Below are positions 1-8,852 of a stretch of DNA of 64,000 bases, piece by piece. How positions within the stretch are numbered: position 1 is the first letter of the stretch; every line of letters starts with the position of its first letter. The position numbers were made by a program, and so were the translations under genes. Below the pieces are notes generated by a model. The model searched no databases and was not told where the DNA came from. It was given only the letters and a program-made list of their open reading frames with translations. The stretch comes from Burkholderia sp. BCC1644 (GTDB taxonomy: Bacteria; Pseudomonadota; Gammaproteobacteria; Burkholderiales; Burkholderiaceae), in NCBI RefSeq assembly GCF_902833225.1, contig NZ_CADFEI010000001.1:124001-188000 (forward strand), written 5' to 3'.

Positions 1-1105
1 TCATCCACACGAGGTTGAACGCGGTCGGCACGAGCAGCACGCCGATCACGAACTGTCGGATCGTGCGGCCGCGCGAAATGCGCGCGATGAACATGCCGAC
101 GAACGGCGACCACGATACCCACCACGCCCAGTAAAGGATCGTCCAGCCGCCGAACCAGCCTTCCTCGCGCGGCGGCGCATACGCATAGGTGCGGAACGAC
201 AGCTCGACGAGATGCGACAGATACTGGCCGATGTTGTCGCCGAGCGCGCGGAACAGGAACAGCGTCGGGCCGGCGACGACCACGAAGGCGAGCAGCAGGA
301 ACGCGAGCAGCAGGTTCAGCTCGGACAGCCGGCGCACGCCCTTGTCGAGGCCGGTCGCGGCCGACACGCCCGCGAGGATCACGACGACCGCGACGAGCCC
401 GATGCGGAACACGTTGCTGCCGGTGTCCCAGCCGCCGACCGTATGCAGGCCCGCGCTCAGCTGCATCACGCCGTAGCCGAGCGTCGTCGCGATGCCGGCG
501 ACCGTGCCGACCAGCGCGAACGCGTCGACGGTGTGGCCGATCCAGCCGTTGATGCGCTCGCGCAGCACCGGATACAGCCCCGAGCGCAGTGTCAGCGGCA
601 GGTTGTAGCGAAAGCCGAAGTACGCGAGCACGAGCCCCATCAGCCCGTAGATCGCCCACGCATGGAAGCCCCAGTGGAAGAAGGTCATCAGCATCGCTTC
701 GCGCGCGGCGGCGGGCGTGCCGGGGTCGACGGTCGGCGGCTTCAGGAAATGCTGCATCGGCTCGCCGACGCCGAAGTACATGAGGCCGATGCCCATGCCG
801 GCCGCGAACAGCATGGCCGTCCACGATACGAAGCTGAATTCGGGTTCGGCGTCGTCGGGGCCGAGGCGGATGTTGCCGAAGTCGCTGGCGGCGATCAGCA
901 CGAGAAACACGAGGAAGCCGGTGACGGCGAGCACGTAGAACCAGTCGAAGCGTGCGATGACCCATTGCTGGCCGGCGGAGAACAGCGCGCCGGCTTCGCT
1001 CGGGCGCAGCGCGCACACGACGAGCAGCGCGCCGATCACGGCGAGCGCCGGCAGGACGACCTGCGGCTTGAACGTCGTGCGGGGCGAGGGACGGGAATCT
1101 GGCAT
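1..1105 (-). CDS. BCCT-family betaine/choline/carnitine transporter (C-terminus cut by window edge)
   Basis: This is an inner-membrane secondary transporter of the BCCT family, which imports quaternary ammonium osmolytes such as choline, glycine betaine or carnitine. The minus-strand translation begins MPDSRPSPRTTF and shows successive hydrophobic segments. It carries the family motif GMGIGLMYFGVGEP near residue 85 and the tryptophan-rich signature YWAWWVSWSPFVGMF about residue 325, followed by ISRGRT. About 368 of the usual 500 to 680 residues are present; the rest lies off the left edge. An in-frame ATG three codons upstream (ending at 1114) is an alternative start, and neither has a strong ribosome-binding site. 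The exact substrate cannot be read from the sequence. The family assignment is secure. Confidence 0.9.
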   Translation of the reverse strand, partial: MPDSRPSPRTTFKPQVVLPALAVIGALLVVCALRPSEAGALFSAGQQWVIARFDWFYVLAVTGFLVFLVLIAASDFGNIRLGPDDAEPEFSFVSWTAMLFAAGMGIGLMYFGVGEPMQHFLKPPTVDPGTPAAAREAMLMTFFHWGFHAWAIYGLMGLVLAYFGFRYNLPLTLRSGLYPVLRERINGWIGHTVDAFALVGTVAGIATTLGYGVMQLSAGLHTVGGWDTGSNVFRIGLVAVVVILAGVSAATGLDKGVRRLSELNLLLAFLLLAFVVVAGPTLFLFRALGDNIGQYLSHLVELSFRTYAYAPPREEGWFGGWTILYWAWWVSWSPFVGMFIARISRGRTIRQFVIGVLLVPTAFNLVWM

Positions 1106-1381
1106 GGCGGGCATCCAGTTGTGGGCGCAACGAGGCGCAACGCCGCCCGGCGCGCACGTCGCGCGTCGGACCCTGATACGGCGTGCGTCGAGTGTACCGC
1201 GGTGTCAGGACTGCAAGAAGGGGCATGCAGAAGGGATGAACCTGACGAATTGTAAGGTATCGGAGCGATCGGGCAAACCCGCGCGGTTCGCGCGGCAGGC
1301 GGACGGGACAGAGAGAACGGCGCGGCGACAGCCCATCGGGCGCCCGGACGGCGCATGCGGAACGCGCATCGTCCGGGGCGG

Positions 1382-1406
1382 CGGCAGCGCGCCGAAGGCG
1401 CTGCCG
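1382..1406 (-). terminator. GC-rich hairpin downstream of the porin gene
   Basis: CGGCAGCGC pairs with GCGCTGCCG around a 7-nt loop just after the porin stop codon. There is no T-run, so it is only a tentative terminator or mRNA 3' stabiliser. The remainder of the roughly 300-bp gap up to the BCCT start shows no gene. Confidence 0.35.
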
Positions 1407-1413
1407 GGGAGGT

Positions 1414-2601
1414 TCAGAACGTGACGGCGATGCCGGCCATGCCGACGAACTGGCCGTGCGTGGTCGACGGCGTGAGCTGCTGCGAATCGCCGACGATCGG
1501 CGCCGCGTCGACGATGTGGCCGGCGCCTTGCGCGCCGAGCGTCTGGCCGCTCGAATGCGTGTAGGCCTGCAGCGCATAGAGCGTCGTCCGTTTCGACAGG
1601 CTGTACGACTCTTTCAGCGAGTACTGCTGGTAGCGGGCCGCGTTCGCGACGCCGTTCGCCTTCGACGCGAGCGTGTACGCGAACGCGCCGGCCACCGAGA
1701 ACGTCGGCGTGAAGCGGTACGCGGCGAGTGCGCCGTAGGTATTGAACACGGCCGTATCGGTGAACGCGGAGCCGTTGCCGGGCAGGTACTTCACGTTCGA
1801 GTAGTTGACGCCCATCGTCAGGTCGCCGAGCGTGTAGTTGCCGGCCGCCGCGACCTGCTCGACGGCCTTCGCGGTCAGGTAGCCCTGGTTCAGCACGGAC
1901 ACCGCGAAGCTGCCCGACGATGCGGTGGCCGGGTTCAGGAAGCCGGCGGACGAACCCGAGCTGTTGATCCGCAGGTAGCCGGCCGCGATCCCGATCGGCC
2001 CGTTCGCGTAGCGCAGCGCGGCGCTGAACGTGTTGCCCTTGCCGGTCGCGCCGGCGATGCCGCCGAATGCGTACATCGCGCTCGCGGTCAGCCCCGCGAA
2101 GGTCGGCGACGTATAGGTGACCGAGTTGTTCACGCGGATCGTCGTGTCGAGGCCGTCGATGTCGCCCGGATGCGCGCCGGTCGCGCCGGTCAGCCAACTG
2201 CTCGATGCATACGGGCCGACGAACAGGAAGTAGGGCGTGTACTGGCGGCCGGCCGTCAACGTGCCGTAGTGATCGTTGCGCAGGCCGACGAACGCCTGGC
2301 GGTTGAAGATCGTGCCGGCGGCGGCCTGCGCGCCGGTATTCAGGTTGAAGCCGGACTGCAGGTCGAAGATCGCGTGCGTGCCGCCGCCGAGATCCTCGTC
2401 GCCGCGCAGCCCGAATTTCGACGCATACAGGTTGCCGTCGCGCATGTAGATGTTCGAGTGACCCTGCTGGTTGTTCACGTACGCGATCGAATCGTCGACG
2501 ACGCCGTACAGCGTCACGCTGCTCTGCGCGTGGGCGGCGGTCGAGCCGAGCGAGGCGGCCGATAAAATCAGGATTGCATAACGGTTGACGGGTGCTTTCA
2601 T
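1414..2601 (-). CDS. Gram-negative general porin (OmpC-like, Burkholderia type)
   Basis: This encodes a 395-residue outer-membrane porin. A signal peptide of about 25 residues ends in AAHAQ, and the mature protein opens with SSVTLYGVVDDSIAYV, the standard start of beta-proteobacterial trimeric porins. The chain ends in AVTF, the C-terminal aromatic residue recognised by the BAM complex. It is the last gene of the minus-strand set MFS transporter, GH31 glycosidase, porin, with a 107-bp gap after the glycosidase. That placement suggests it admits the oligosaccharide that the neighbours import and hydrolyse, although a separate promoter in the gap is possible. The specific solute is not evident. 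Confidence 0.92.
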   Translation of the reverse strand: MKAPVNRYAILILSAASLGSTAAHAQSSVTLYGVVDDSIAYVNNQQGHSNIYMRDGNLYASKFGLRGDEDLGGGTHAIFDLQSGFNLNTGAQAAAGTIFNRQAFVGLRNDHYGTLTAGRQYTPYFLFVGPYASSSWLTGATGAHPGDIDGLDTTIRVNNSVTYTSPTFAGLTASAMYAFGGIAGATGKGNTFSAALRYANGPIGIAAGYLRINSSGSSAGFLNPATASSGSFAVSVLNQGYLTAKAVEQVAAAGNYTLGDLTMGVNYSNVKYLPGNGSAFTDTAVFNTYGALAAYRFTPTFSVAGAFAYTLASKANGVANAARYQQYSLKESYSLSKRTTLYALQAYTHSSGQTLGAQGAGHIVDAAPIVGDSQQLTPSTTHGQFVGMAGIAVTF

Positions 2602-2708
2602 TGTCGATCTCCAGATCTCTTCATCTTTTCAACGGGGGCGGGAGGCTGGGGCGCCTCCTCTGTGGCGGGCGGCGGGCCGCGCGAACGGCCCGCCCGATCG
2701 GGCTTGCT

Positions 2709-5129
2709 TCAGTGGTCGAGCGCGACGACGATGCGGCGCCATGCACCGTCCGGCGCGTCCTGCTCGATGCGCGCGCCGCGCACGGCGACCGCGCCTTGCA
2801 GCGATGCGGGCAGCAGGATCTCGACGCGCTCGGCCGGGCGGCCCGGGCGGCCGTCCCAGCGGACCGACACGCCGAGCACGCCCGACGCCTCGCGGCTGGT
2901 TTCGATGCGCCACAGTCCGTATTCGCCGTCGCGCCACGCTTCCGTTTCGCCGTCGTCCTCGACGCATTCGCCGTACGCGACGCCGTCCTCGATGCGCGGC
3001 GCGACGAGGAAGCCGCGCGTGTCGGCGCGCGCGCCGAAATGCTGTGCCGCGACGTTCAGCGGCAGCACGCGACCTTCGCGCAGCAGCATCACCGGCGTGT
3101 CGAGCGGTGCGGGCAGCGTCACGCTTGCGCCGCCGGCGAACGCCTGCGCGCTCGCGCAGCACATCCAGCGCGCGCCCGCGGGCAGATAGACCGGGCGCTC
3201 CGTCTGGCCGGGATCGACGACCGGCGCGACCAGCAGCGCGTCGCCGAGCATCATGTCGTCGCATGCGTCGTAGCAGCGCGCATCGCCGGGGAAATCGGCG
3301 AAGGTCGGCCGCAGCACGGGCTCGTAGCGCGTCGTCGACAGCCACAGCAGGTGGTAGAGGTAAGGCAGCAGCCGGTAGCGCTGCTTGATCAGCGACGCGA
3401 TCTGCGCGGTGATCTCCGGATACATCCACGGCTCGTTGACGGTGCCGTCGTCGTTCCACGAATGGATGCTGAAGCGCGGCATGAAGATGCCGAACTGCAC
3501 CCAGCGCAGCAGCAGCTCGGGCGACGGCGCGGGGCCGGAGAAGCCGCCGATGTCGTGGCCGATGTTCGACACGCCCGACAGCGCGAGCCCGAGCCCCATC
3601 TTCAGGTTGTAGCGCAGCGTTTCCCACGACGTATAGTTGTCGCCGGACCAGGTCTGCACGTAACGCTGCATGCCGGCGCCGCCGGAGCGCGACACGAGGA
3701 ACGGCCGCTGCGCCGGCGCATGCGCGCGCTGCGCTTCGCGCGACGCGCGCATCATTAGCATCGTCTGCAGCACCTTCGCCTCGCGCGCCGGGAACGGCTG
3801 GCCGAAGCCGTGTGCGATCGCGTCGGGCGACCAGATCTCGTATTCGTTGTTGTCGTTCCAGGTCGATTCGATTCCGTAGTCGAGCAGCGCCGACGTGACC
3901 TGCTCGCGCCACCAGCGGTACGCGTCCGGCTGCGTGAAGTCGAGGTACGCGCCGACCTCGTCCCAGAACTGTACCCACGCGGGTTCGCCGGACGCCGAGC
4001 GGATCAGCAGGCCGCGCTGCGCGGCATCGTCGAACGCGGGATGATCGCGCAGCAGGCACGGCTTGATGTTCGCGCACAGGCGGATGCCGTGATCGCGGTA
4101 GTGCCGCGCGAAGCCCTTCGCGTCGGGGAACTTGTCGCGGTTCCAGTTGAACACGTAGCGCTTCGCGCCGATCGACGTATAGCCCGACGACAGGTGGAAC
4201 GAATCGCACAGGATGTCGTGCGCGTCGCACTGCTCGACGAACCGGTTCATCTGCTGCTGTGCGTCCGGCGCGTCGGTATAGCTCATCGTCGAGCCCGAAT
4301 AGCCGAGCCCCCATTTCGGCGTGCGCGCGGGGCGCCCGGTGAGCCACGTGAAGCGCCGCGCGGCCGCGAGCGGCGTGTCGGGCGATGCGATGAAGTAGTA
4401 GTCGAGATCGCCGTGCTCGGCGACGAAATAGCGATACGGGCCGTGATAGTTGTCGAGTTCGCGGCCCATGTCGAACGAGCAGTCCGACAGCGTGTCGTAG
4501 AACAGCCCGAAGCCCTGGCACGTGTCGGGCGACCACGTGATGTAGAACGGGATGTGCTTGTACAGCGGGTCGGTATGTTTCGCGCTGTAGCCCATCGCGT
4601 CGATATTGCGCATCTCGAAGCGCGCGCCCGTGCGGTCGAGTTCGCCCGCGCGTTCGCCGAGGCCGAACACCTTGTCGCCGCGCTCGCGGGCAACGTAGTG
4701 ATAGGCGCGGTCATCCCACCAGCCGAAGTTGTATGCCTGCGTCGAGCGGTCGGCGAGCGCGACGCGCCACGCACCGTTCGCGCCGCGCATCGACCACGTG
4801 CAATGGCCGCCTTGCCAGCGCACGGCGAGCCGGATCTGCCCGGTTTCGATGTGCAGGCCGTCGTCGTCTTCGGCGAGTGAAAAGGCGGGCAGCGCGAAGC
4901 CGTCGAGGTCGAGGCGGTCGCGCCCGTCGAGCGGCACGTCGTCGAGGCCCGGCGCGATCGTCCACGTGCGCGGGTTGCGCGCCGTCGCGTCGGGCAGCAC
5001 GCGAACGCGCACGATGTCGTCCTCGAGCACGAAGATCTCGATGGTGGCGCCGGCATCGGACGCGAGCAGCACGCGGTTCGCGTGCTTGCCGGCAACGTGG
5101 AACACGGGCGGATGAAGAAGCGAAGTCAT
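2709..5129 (-). CDS. Glycoside hydrolase family 31 (alpha-glucosidase/alpha-xylosidase-like)
   Basis: This 806-residue GH31 enzyme is a retaining alpha-glycosidase. The family nucleophile motif appears as STWNDNNEYEIW, with Asp426 the likely nucleophile, and the acid/base region is WSGDNYTSWETL with Asp497. The N-terminal beta-sandwich (to about residue 230) and the stretch WGLGYSGSTMSY at the start of the barrel are as expected for YicI/GanAB-type enzymes. No signal peptide is visible, so it should act in the cytoplasm on an imported oligosaccharide. It begins 27 bp after the stop of the ExuT-like transporter and is probably cotranscribed with it. The aglycone and sugar specificity (glucose, xylose or other) cannot be decided here. 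Confidence 0.92.
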   Translation of the reverse strand: MTSLLHPPVFHVAGKHANRVLLASDAGATIEIFVLEDDIVRVRVLPDATARNPRTWTIAPGLDDVPLDGRDRLDLDGFALPAFSLAEDDDGLHIETGQIRLAVRWQGGHCTWSMRGANGAWRVALADRSTQAYNFGWWDDRAYHYVARERGDKVFGLGERAGELDRTGARFEMRNIDAMGYSAKHTDPLYKHIPFYITWSPDTCQGFGLFYDTLSDCSFDMGRELDNYHGPYRYFVAEHGDLDYYFIASPDTPLAAARRFTWLTGRPARTPKWGLGYSGSTMSYTDAPDAQQQMNRFVEQCDAHDILCDSFHLSSGYTSIGAKRYVFNWNRDKFPDAKGFARHYRDHGIRLCANIKPCLLRDHPAFDDAAQRGLLIRSASGEPAWVQFWDEVGAYLDFTQPDAYRWWREQVTSALLDYGIESTWNDNNEYEIWSPDAIAHGFGQPFPAREAKVLQTMLMMRASREAQRAHAPAQRPFLVSRSGGAGMQRYVQTWSGDNYTSWETLRYNLKMGLGLALSGVSNIGHDIGGFSGPAPSPELLLRWVQFGIFMPRFSIHSWNDDGTVNEPWMYPEITAQIASLIKQRYRLLPYLYHLLWLSTTRYEPVLRPTFADFPGDARCYDACDDMMLGDALLVAPVVDPGQTERPVYLPAGARWMCCASAQAFAGGASVTLPAPLDTPVMLLREGRVLPLNVAAQHFGARADTRGFLVAPRIEDGVAYGECVEDDGETEAWRDGEYGLWRIETSREASGVLGVSVRWDGRPGRPAERVEILLPASLQGAVAVRGARIEQDAPDGAWRRIVVALDH

Positions 5130-5156
5130 GGATGCGATTCCTGGTGAAGGCAGTTG

Positions 5157-6428
5157 TCAGGCGTGCCGTGCGAGCAGGCGTTCCTGCTTCGACTGCCCGC
5201 GGATCAGCACCGCGAGCAGCGTGACGCCGATGATGTCGAACAGGCCGAGGCACGCGAACAGCGGCGCATAGCCGATCTTGTCGGCGAGTGCGCCGACCAG
5301 CAGCGAGAAACCGAGGCCGCCGATCCACGCGGCCATCCCGGCGAAGCCGCTCGCCGTGCCGACTTCCTCGGGATCGAACACGTCGGCCGACAGCGTGTTG
5401 ACGAGCGCGGAGATCATCTGGTGCGCGAAGCCGCCGACGCAGAACAGCGCGATGGCCGTGTACGGCGACGACACGAGGCCGATCATCGCGGGCCCGAGCA
5501 TCAGCACCGCGCCGAGCGCGACGCCGGCGACGCGCGACCACACCAGCGGCAGCTTGTAGCGTTTCGCGAGATACGGCGACAGGTAGCCGCCCGCGATGCC
5601 GCCGGCATCGGCCGCCAGAAACGGCATCCACGCGAAGATCGCGATCTGCGTGAGCGGCATGTGCCGCTCGGTCGCGAGGTACAGCGGAATCCAGAAGCTG
5701 AAGGTTTGCCACGCGGGCTCCGCGAAGAAGCGCGGCAGCGCGATGGCCCAGAAGCGCCGCGCGGTGACGACGTCGCGGATGCGGCGCTTCGACACGGGCG
5801 GCATCGTGGCCTGGCCGTCGCGGATCAGCGCGCGCTCCTGCGGCGTGATGCGCGGATGATCGGCCGGCGACCGGTATTGCGTGTACCAGAGCGCGGCCCA
5901 CACGAAGCCGAGTGCGCCGGTGGCCATGAACGCGGCCTGCCAGCCGAACCGCATCGACAGGAACACGACGAGCGGCGGCGCGATTGCGGCACCGAGCGAC
6001 GTGCCTGCGTTGAAGTAGCCGACCGCGACGGACTTCTCGCGATCGGGGAACCATTCGGCGACGGCCTTCATCCCCGACGGAATCGCGGCGGCCTCGAACA
6101 GCCCGAGAAAACCGCGCAGGACGCCGAGCGACAGCCAGCCCGACGCGAAGCCGTGCGCGACGCCGACCACCGACCACAGCATCGCGAACAGCGCGAACCC
6201 GAGCCGCAGCCCGATCAGGTCGACGACGAACCCGCACACCGGCTGCATGATCGTGTAGCCGATCTGGAACGCGCCGACGATGTACGAATACTGCTGCGTC
6301 GAGATCGAGAACACCTGCTTCAGCTCGGGCGCGAGCACCGCGAGGGAATTCCGTGCGAGGTAGTTGAGGATCGTGCCGAGACACACGAGCACGATGATCC
6401 ACCAGCGCAACGCCTTGACTGTCTTCAC
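5157..6428 (-). CDS. MFS transporter, anion:cation symporter family, ExuT-like
   Basis: This is a 423-residue, 12-helix major facilitator. It closely resembles the hexuronate transporter ExuT in several stretches, for example LGTILNYLARNSL, ISTQQYSYIVGAFQIGYTIMQP, GYFNAGTSLGAAIAPPLVV and ALPRFFAEPAWQTFSFWIPL. ExuT-type carriers import hexuronates with protons. It is the first gene of the minus-strand unit and is followed by a GH31 hydrolase and a porin, which suggests uptake of a small acidic or substituted oligosaccharide. A 469-bp divergent intergenic region with palindromes separates it from the RpiR gene. Family assignment is firm; substrate is inferred from similarity only. Confidence 0.9.
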   Translation of the reverse strand: MKTVKALRWWIIVLVCLGTILNYLARNSLAVLAPELKQVFSISTQQYSYIVGAFQIGYTIMQPVCGFVVDLIGLRLGFALFAMLWSVVGVAHGFASGWLSLGVLRGFLGLFEAAAIPSGMKAVAEWFPDREKSVAVGYFNAGTSLGAAIAPPLVVFLSMRFGWQAAFMATGALGFVWAALWYTQYRSPADHPRITPQERALIRDGQATMPPVSKRRIRDVVTARRFWAIALPRFFAEPAWQTFSFWIPLYLATERHMPLTQIAIFAWMPFLAADAGGIAGGYLSPYLAKRYKLPLVWSRVAGVALGAVLMLGPAMIGLVSSPYTAIALFCVGGFAHQMISALVNTLSADVFDPEEVGTASGFAGMAAWIGGLGFSLLVGALADKIGYAPLFACLGLFDIIGVTLLAVLIRGQSKQERLLARHA

Positions 6429-6629
6429 TGCTGTCTCCTGTCAGGCAGGGCAGGCGTGCGGCGCCTGCCCGATCCATGAGGGCCATCCGTCGGGATGGCT
6501 CGTTTGGTTGTATTCGTACGATGTCCGATCTTGATGTGCGCCGGTTTTCCCGGTTTATATCGAAATCACGGCGTTCGAGCGAACATTCCGTCGTCATTAA
6601 ATCGCTATGTTATCTGACGACTGATCATT

Positions 6630-6650
6630 TTCGAACATCCTATGTTCGAA
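6630..6650. promoter_or_regulatory. 21-bp perfect palindrome, probable operator
   Basis: TTCGAACAT and ATGTTCGAA form a perfect 9-bp inverted repeat around CCT. Related TTCGA-type half sites lie nearby (GTTCGAGCGAAC at 6573-6584, TTCGAATTCGAA at 6645-6656 region, and ATTCGAACGAAC near 6676). The cluster sits about 200 bp upstream of the ExuT-like gene and 250 bp upstream of the RpiR gene, so it could control the sugar operon. The regulator that binds it is not identified. Confidence 0.55.
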
Positions 6651-6823
6651 TTCGAATCCGGTCAACGTGAATCTGCATTCGAACGAACTTGCTCGGGGTT
6701 TTCCCGATGGGCGGGTGATGGGGTATCGGCGGCGAGCGCCGGCGGTCGCGTGCCAAAGGCCCGTGCGGCGGGCCTGAGCGATCGTTGCGCGGCGCCCGGA
6801 CCCGGAAGAGGGCGTGACAACCC

Positions 6824-6877
6824 TGATGAAAATTTATTTCTTTCCGGGATACAGATTGTGTAAATTGATTTTCATCA
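6824..6877. promoter_or_regulatory. 10-bp inverted repeat in front of the RpiR gene
   Basis: TGATGAAAAT (6824-6833) and ATTTTCATCA (6868-6877) are perfect inverted arms 34 bp apart, ending 20 bp before the RpiR start codon in an AT-rich stretch. The position suits autoregulation of the RpiR-iaaA-gsi operon. Binding by this RpiR protein is inference. Confidence 0.5.
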
Positions 6878-6897
6878 TCCTTGCAACGACCCTTCGC

Positions 6898-7842
6898 ATG
6901 ACGCCTCTCGTTCCGTACGACGCCAGTCACGACGAACCCGCGATCGCCGAGCGGATTGCGTCGGCGATGCCGTTGATGACGCCGATCCACCGGCGCATGG
7001 GCGAATTCGTGCTCGCCAATCCGTTTCGCGCGGCGACGATGCGGATCGACGAACTCGCGCAGGCCGTGAATGCGTCGATCGCGACCGCGAACCGCTTCGC
7101 GAAGGCGCTCGGCTTCGACGGCTATCCGGCGATGCGCGCGGCGCTCGTGCGCGGCTTCGAGGCGACGCTCGGGCCGGTCGAACGGCTGCGCTCCGCGCAG
7201 GAGCTGGAGCCCGGCGTGCGCGGCGCGGCCTGGATCGACGCGGTATTCGACCAGGCTGCCGCCAACATCGCGAGCACGCGCGCGCAACTGGATGCGGCCG
7301 ATGTCGAGGCCGCGGTCGAGGCGATCGTCGGCGCGCGGCGCGTGCTGATCCTCGGCGCGGGATCGAGCGCGTTTCTGACCGGACTGATGGAGCACGGGCT
7401 GTCGGTGTGCCACGACAACGTGCAGTCGCTCGCGCTGCTCGGCGGCCCGTCGCATGCGGCGCGGCGCCTGTATACGGCCGATTCGCGCGATCTCGTGATC
7501 GCGCTCGCGTTTCCGCGCTACGTGAAGGACACGATCGAGCTGGCCCGCCGGGCGGCGGCGCGCGGCGCGCGTGTGCTCGGCATCTCCGACGGCCCGCAGT
7601 CGCCGCTGGCGCCGATCGCGTCGCTGAACCTGTACGTCAAGGCCGAACGGCGTTTCGCGGCCACCTCGGAAGCCGCCGTGCTCACGATGATCGAGGCGCT
7701 GATCGACGCGGTCGCGCTGCGCACGCACCGGTCCGCGAAGTCCGCGGCCGAGATGACCGAATTCCTGTTGCCGTGGCTCGTGCAGCCGCAGGCGGCGTTG
7801 CCGGCCACCAACCCTTCTTCCTCACGTCCGAAAAAATCATGA
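6898..7842 (+). CDS. RpiR/MurR-family transcriptional regulator
   Basis: This 314-residue regulator has an N-terminal RpiR-type helix-turn-helix (residues about 20-95, including HRRMGEFVLANPFRAATMRIDELA and the recognition-helix region SIATANRFAKALGF). It is followed by a SIS sugar-phosphate-binding fold (about 115-260, with LILGAGSSAFL). The ATG at 6898 is preferred because the HTH begins soon after it. The stop codon overlaps the iaaA start (ATGA), showing translational coupling. It therefore probably controls the iaaA-gsi peptide operon, with an inverted repeat upstream as candidate operator. The effector could be an amino sugar or peptidoglycan fragment; that is speculation from the SIS domain. 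Confidence 0.9.
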   Translation: MTPLVPYDASHDEPAIAERIASAMPLMTPIHRRMGEFVLANPFRAATMRIDELAQAVNASIATANRFAKALGFDGYPAMRAALVRGFEATLGPVERLRSAQELEPGVRGAAWIDAVFDQAAANIASTRAQLDAADVEAAVEAIVGARRVLILGAGSSAFLTGLMEHGLSVCHDNVQSLALLGGPSHAARRLYTADSRDLVIALAFPRYVKDTIELARRAAARGARVLGISDGPQSPLAPIASLNLYVKAERRFAATSEAAVLTMIEALIDAVALRTHRSAKSAAEMTEFLLPWLVQPQAALPATNPSSSRPKKS

Positions 7843-8825
7843 CTTCAACCGCGATCGTTGCGATTCACGGCGGCGCAGGCACGATCCTGCGCGATGCGAT
7901 GGATACCGACACCGAACATCGGTACCGTGCCGAACTGACCGCGATCCTGCAGGCCGCGCAGCAGGTGCTGGCCGATGGCGGCAGCGCGCTCGACGCCGTT
8001 ACCGTCGCGGTGCGGATGCTCGAGGACTGTCCGCTGTTCAACGCCGGGCGCGGCGCGGTCTACACGGCCGAGGGCAAGCACGAACTCGACGCGGCGGTCA
8101 TGGACGGCGCGACGCTCGGCGCCGGCGCGATCTGCTGCGCGACGCGTGTGCGCAATCCCGTGCTCGCCGCGCGGCGCGTGATGGAGGCGAGCGAACACGT
8201 GCTGTTCGCCGGCGCGGGCGCCGATGCGTTCGCGGCCGCACAGGGGCTCGAGCTCGCGGAACCCGGCTACTTCGACACCGACGCGCGGCATGCGCAGTGG
8301 CTCAAGGCGCGCGCGGCGGCCGGCACGATGCTCGATCACGATGCGGCGGCGTTCGCGTTCGGCAAGTCGCAGCCGGCCGAGCCGCTCGATCCGGACCGCA
8401 AGCTCGGCACGGTCGGCGCGGTCGCGTGCGACCTGCACGGTCACATCGCGGCGGCGACGTCGACGGGCGGCATCACGAACAAGCAGCCGGGGCGGGTGGG
8501 CGATTCGCCGATCATCGGCGCGGGCTGCTACGCGGACGACGCGACCTGCGCGGTCTCGACGACGGGCACCGGCGAAATGTTCATCCGCCTCGCGACCGCG
8601 CATGACCTCGCCGCGCAGATCGCGTATCGCGGCGCGTCGCTCGCCGACGCCGCGCACGACGTCGTGATGAACAAGCTGGCGCGCCTCGCCGGCCGCGGCG
8701 GGCTCGTCGCGGTCGATGCGCACGGCAACGTCGCGATGCCGTTCAACACCGAAGGGATGTACCGCGGCTACGCGCGCGTCGGTGAAGCGCCGGTCGTCGG
8801 CATCTACCGCGACGATGCGGCCTGA
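7839..8825 (+). CDS. iaaA: Isoaspartyl peptidase / L-asparaginase, Ntn-hydrolase
   Basis: The 328-residue protein belongs to the plant-type asparaginase family, which matures by self-cleavage into two subunits and hydrolyses beta-aspartyl dipeptides and asparagine. The N-terminus reads AIVAIHGGAGTI, and the autoprocessing site is KLGTVGAVA with Thr191 as the predicted new N-terminal nucleophile. Downstream TSTGGITNKQPGRVGDSPIIGAG forms the substrate pocket, in line with the family. It overlaps the RpiR gene by 4 bp and precedes gsiABCD, the same iaaA-gsiABCD order known from Escherichia coli. In context it would break down imported isoaspartyl peptides. Confidence 0.93.
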   Translation: MTSTAIVAIHGGAGTILRDAMDTDTEHRYRAELTAILQAAQQVLADGGSALDAVTVAVRMLEDCPLFNAGRGAVYTAEGKHELDAAVMDGATLGAGAICCATRVRNPVLAARRVMEASEHVLFAGAGADAFAAAQGLELAEPGYFDTDARHAQWLKARAAAGTMLDHDAAAFAFGKSQPAEPLDPDRKLGTVGAVACDLHGHIAAATSTGGITNKQPGRVGDSPIIGAGCYADDATCAVSTTGTGEMFIRLATAHDLAAQIAYRGASLADAAHDVVMNKLARLAGRGGLVAVDAHGNVAMPFNTEGMYRGYARVGEAPVVGIYRDDAA

Positions 8826-8852
8826 ATCCGGATCGCACGAGGAGAACCCCGC

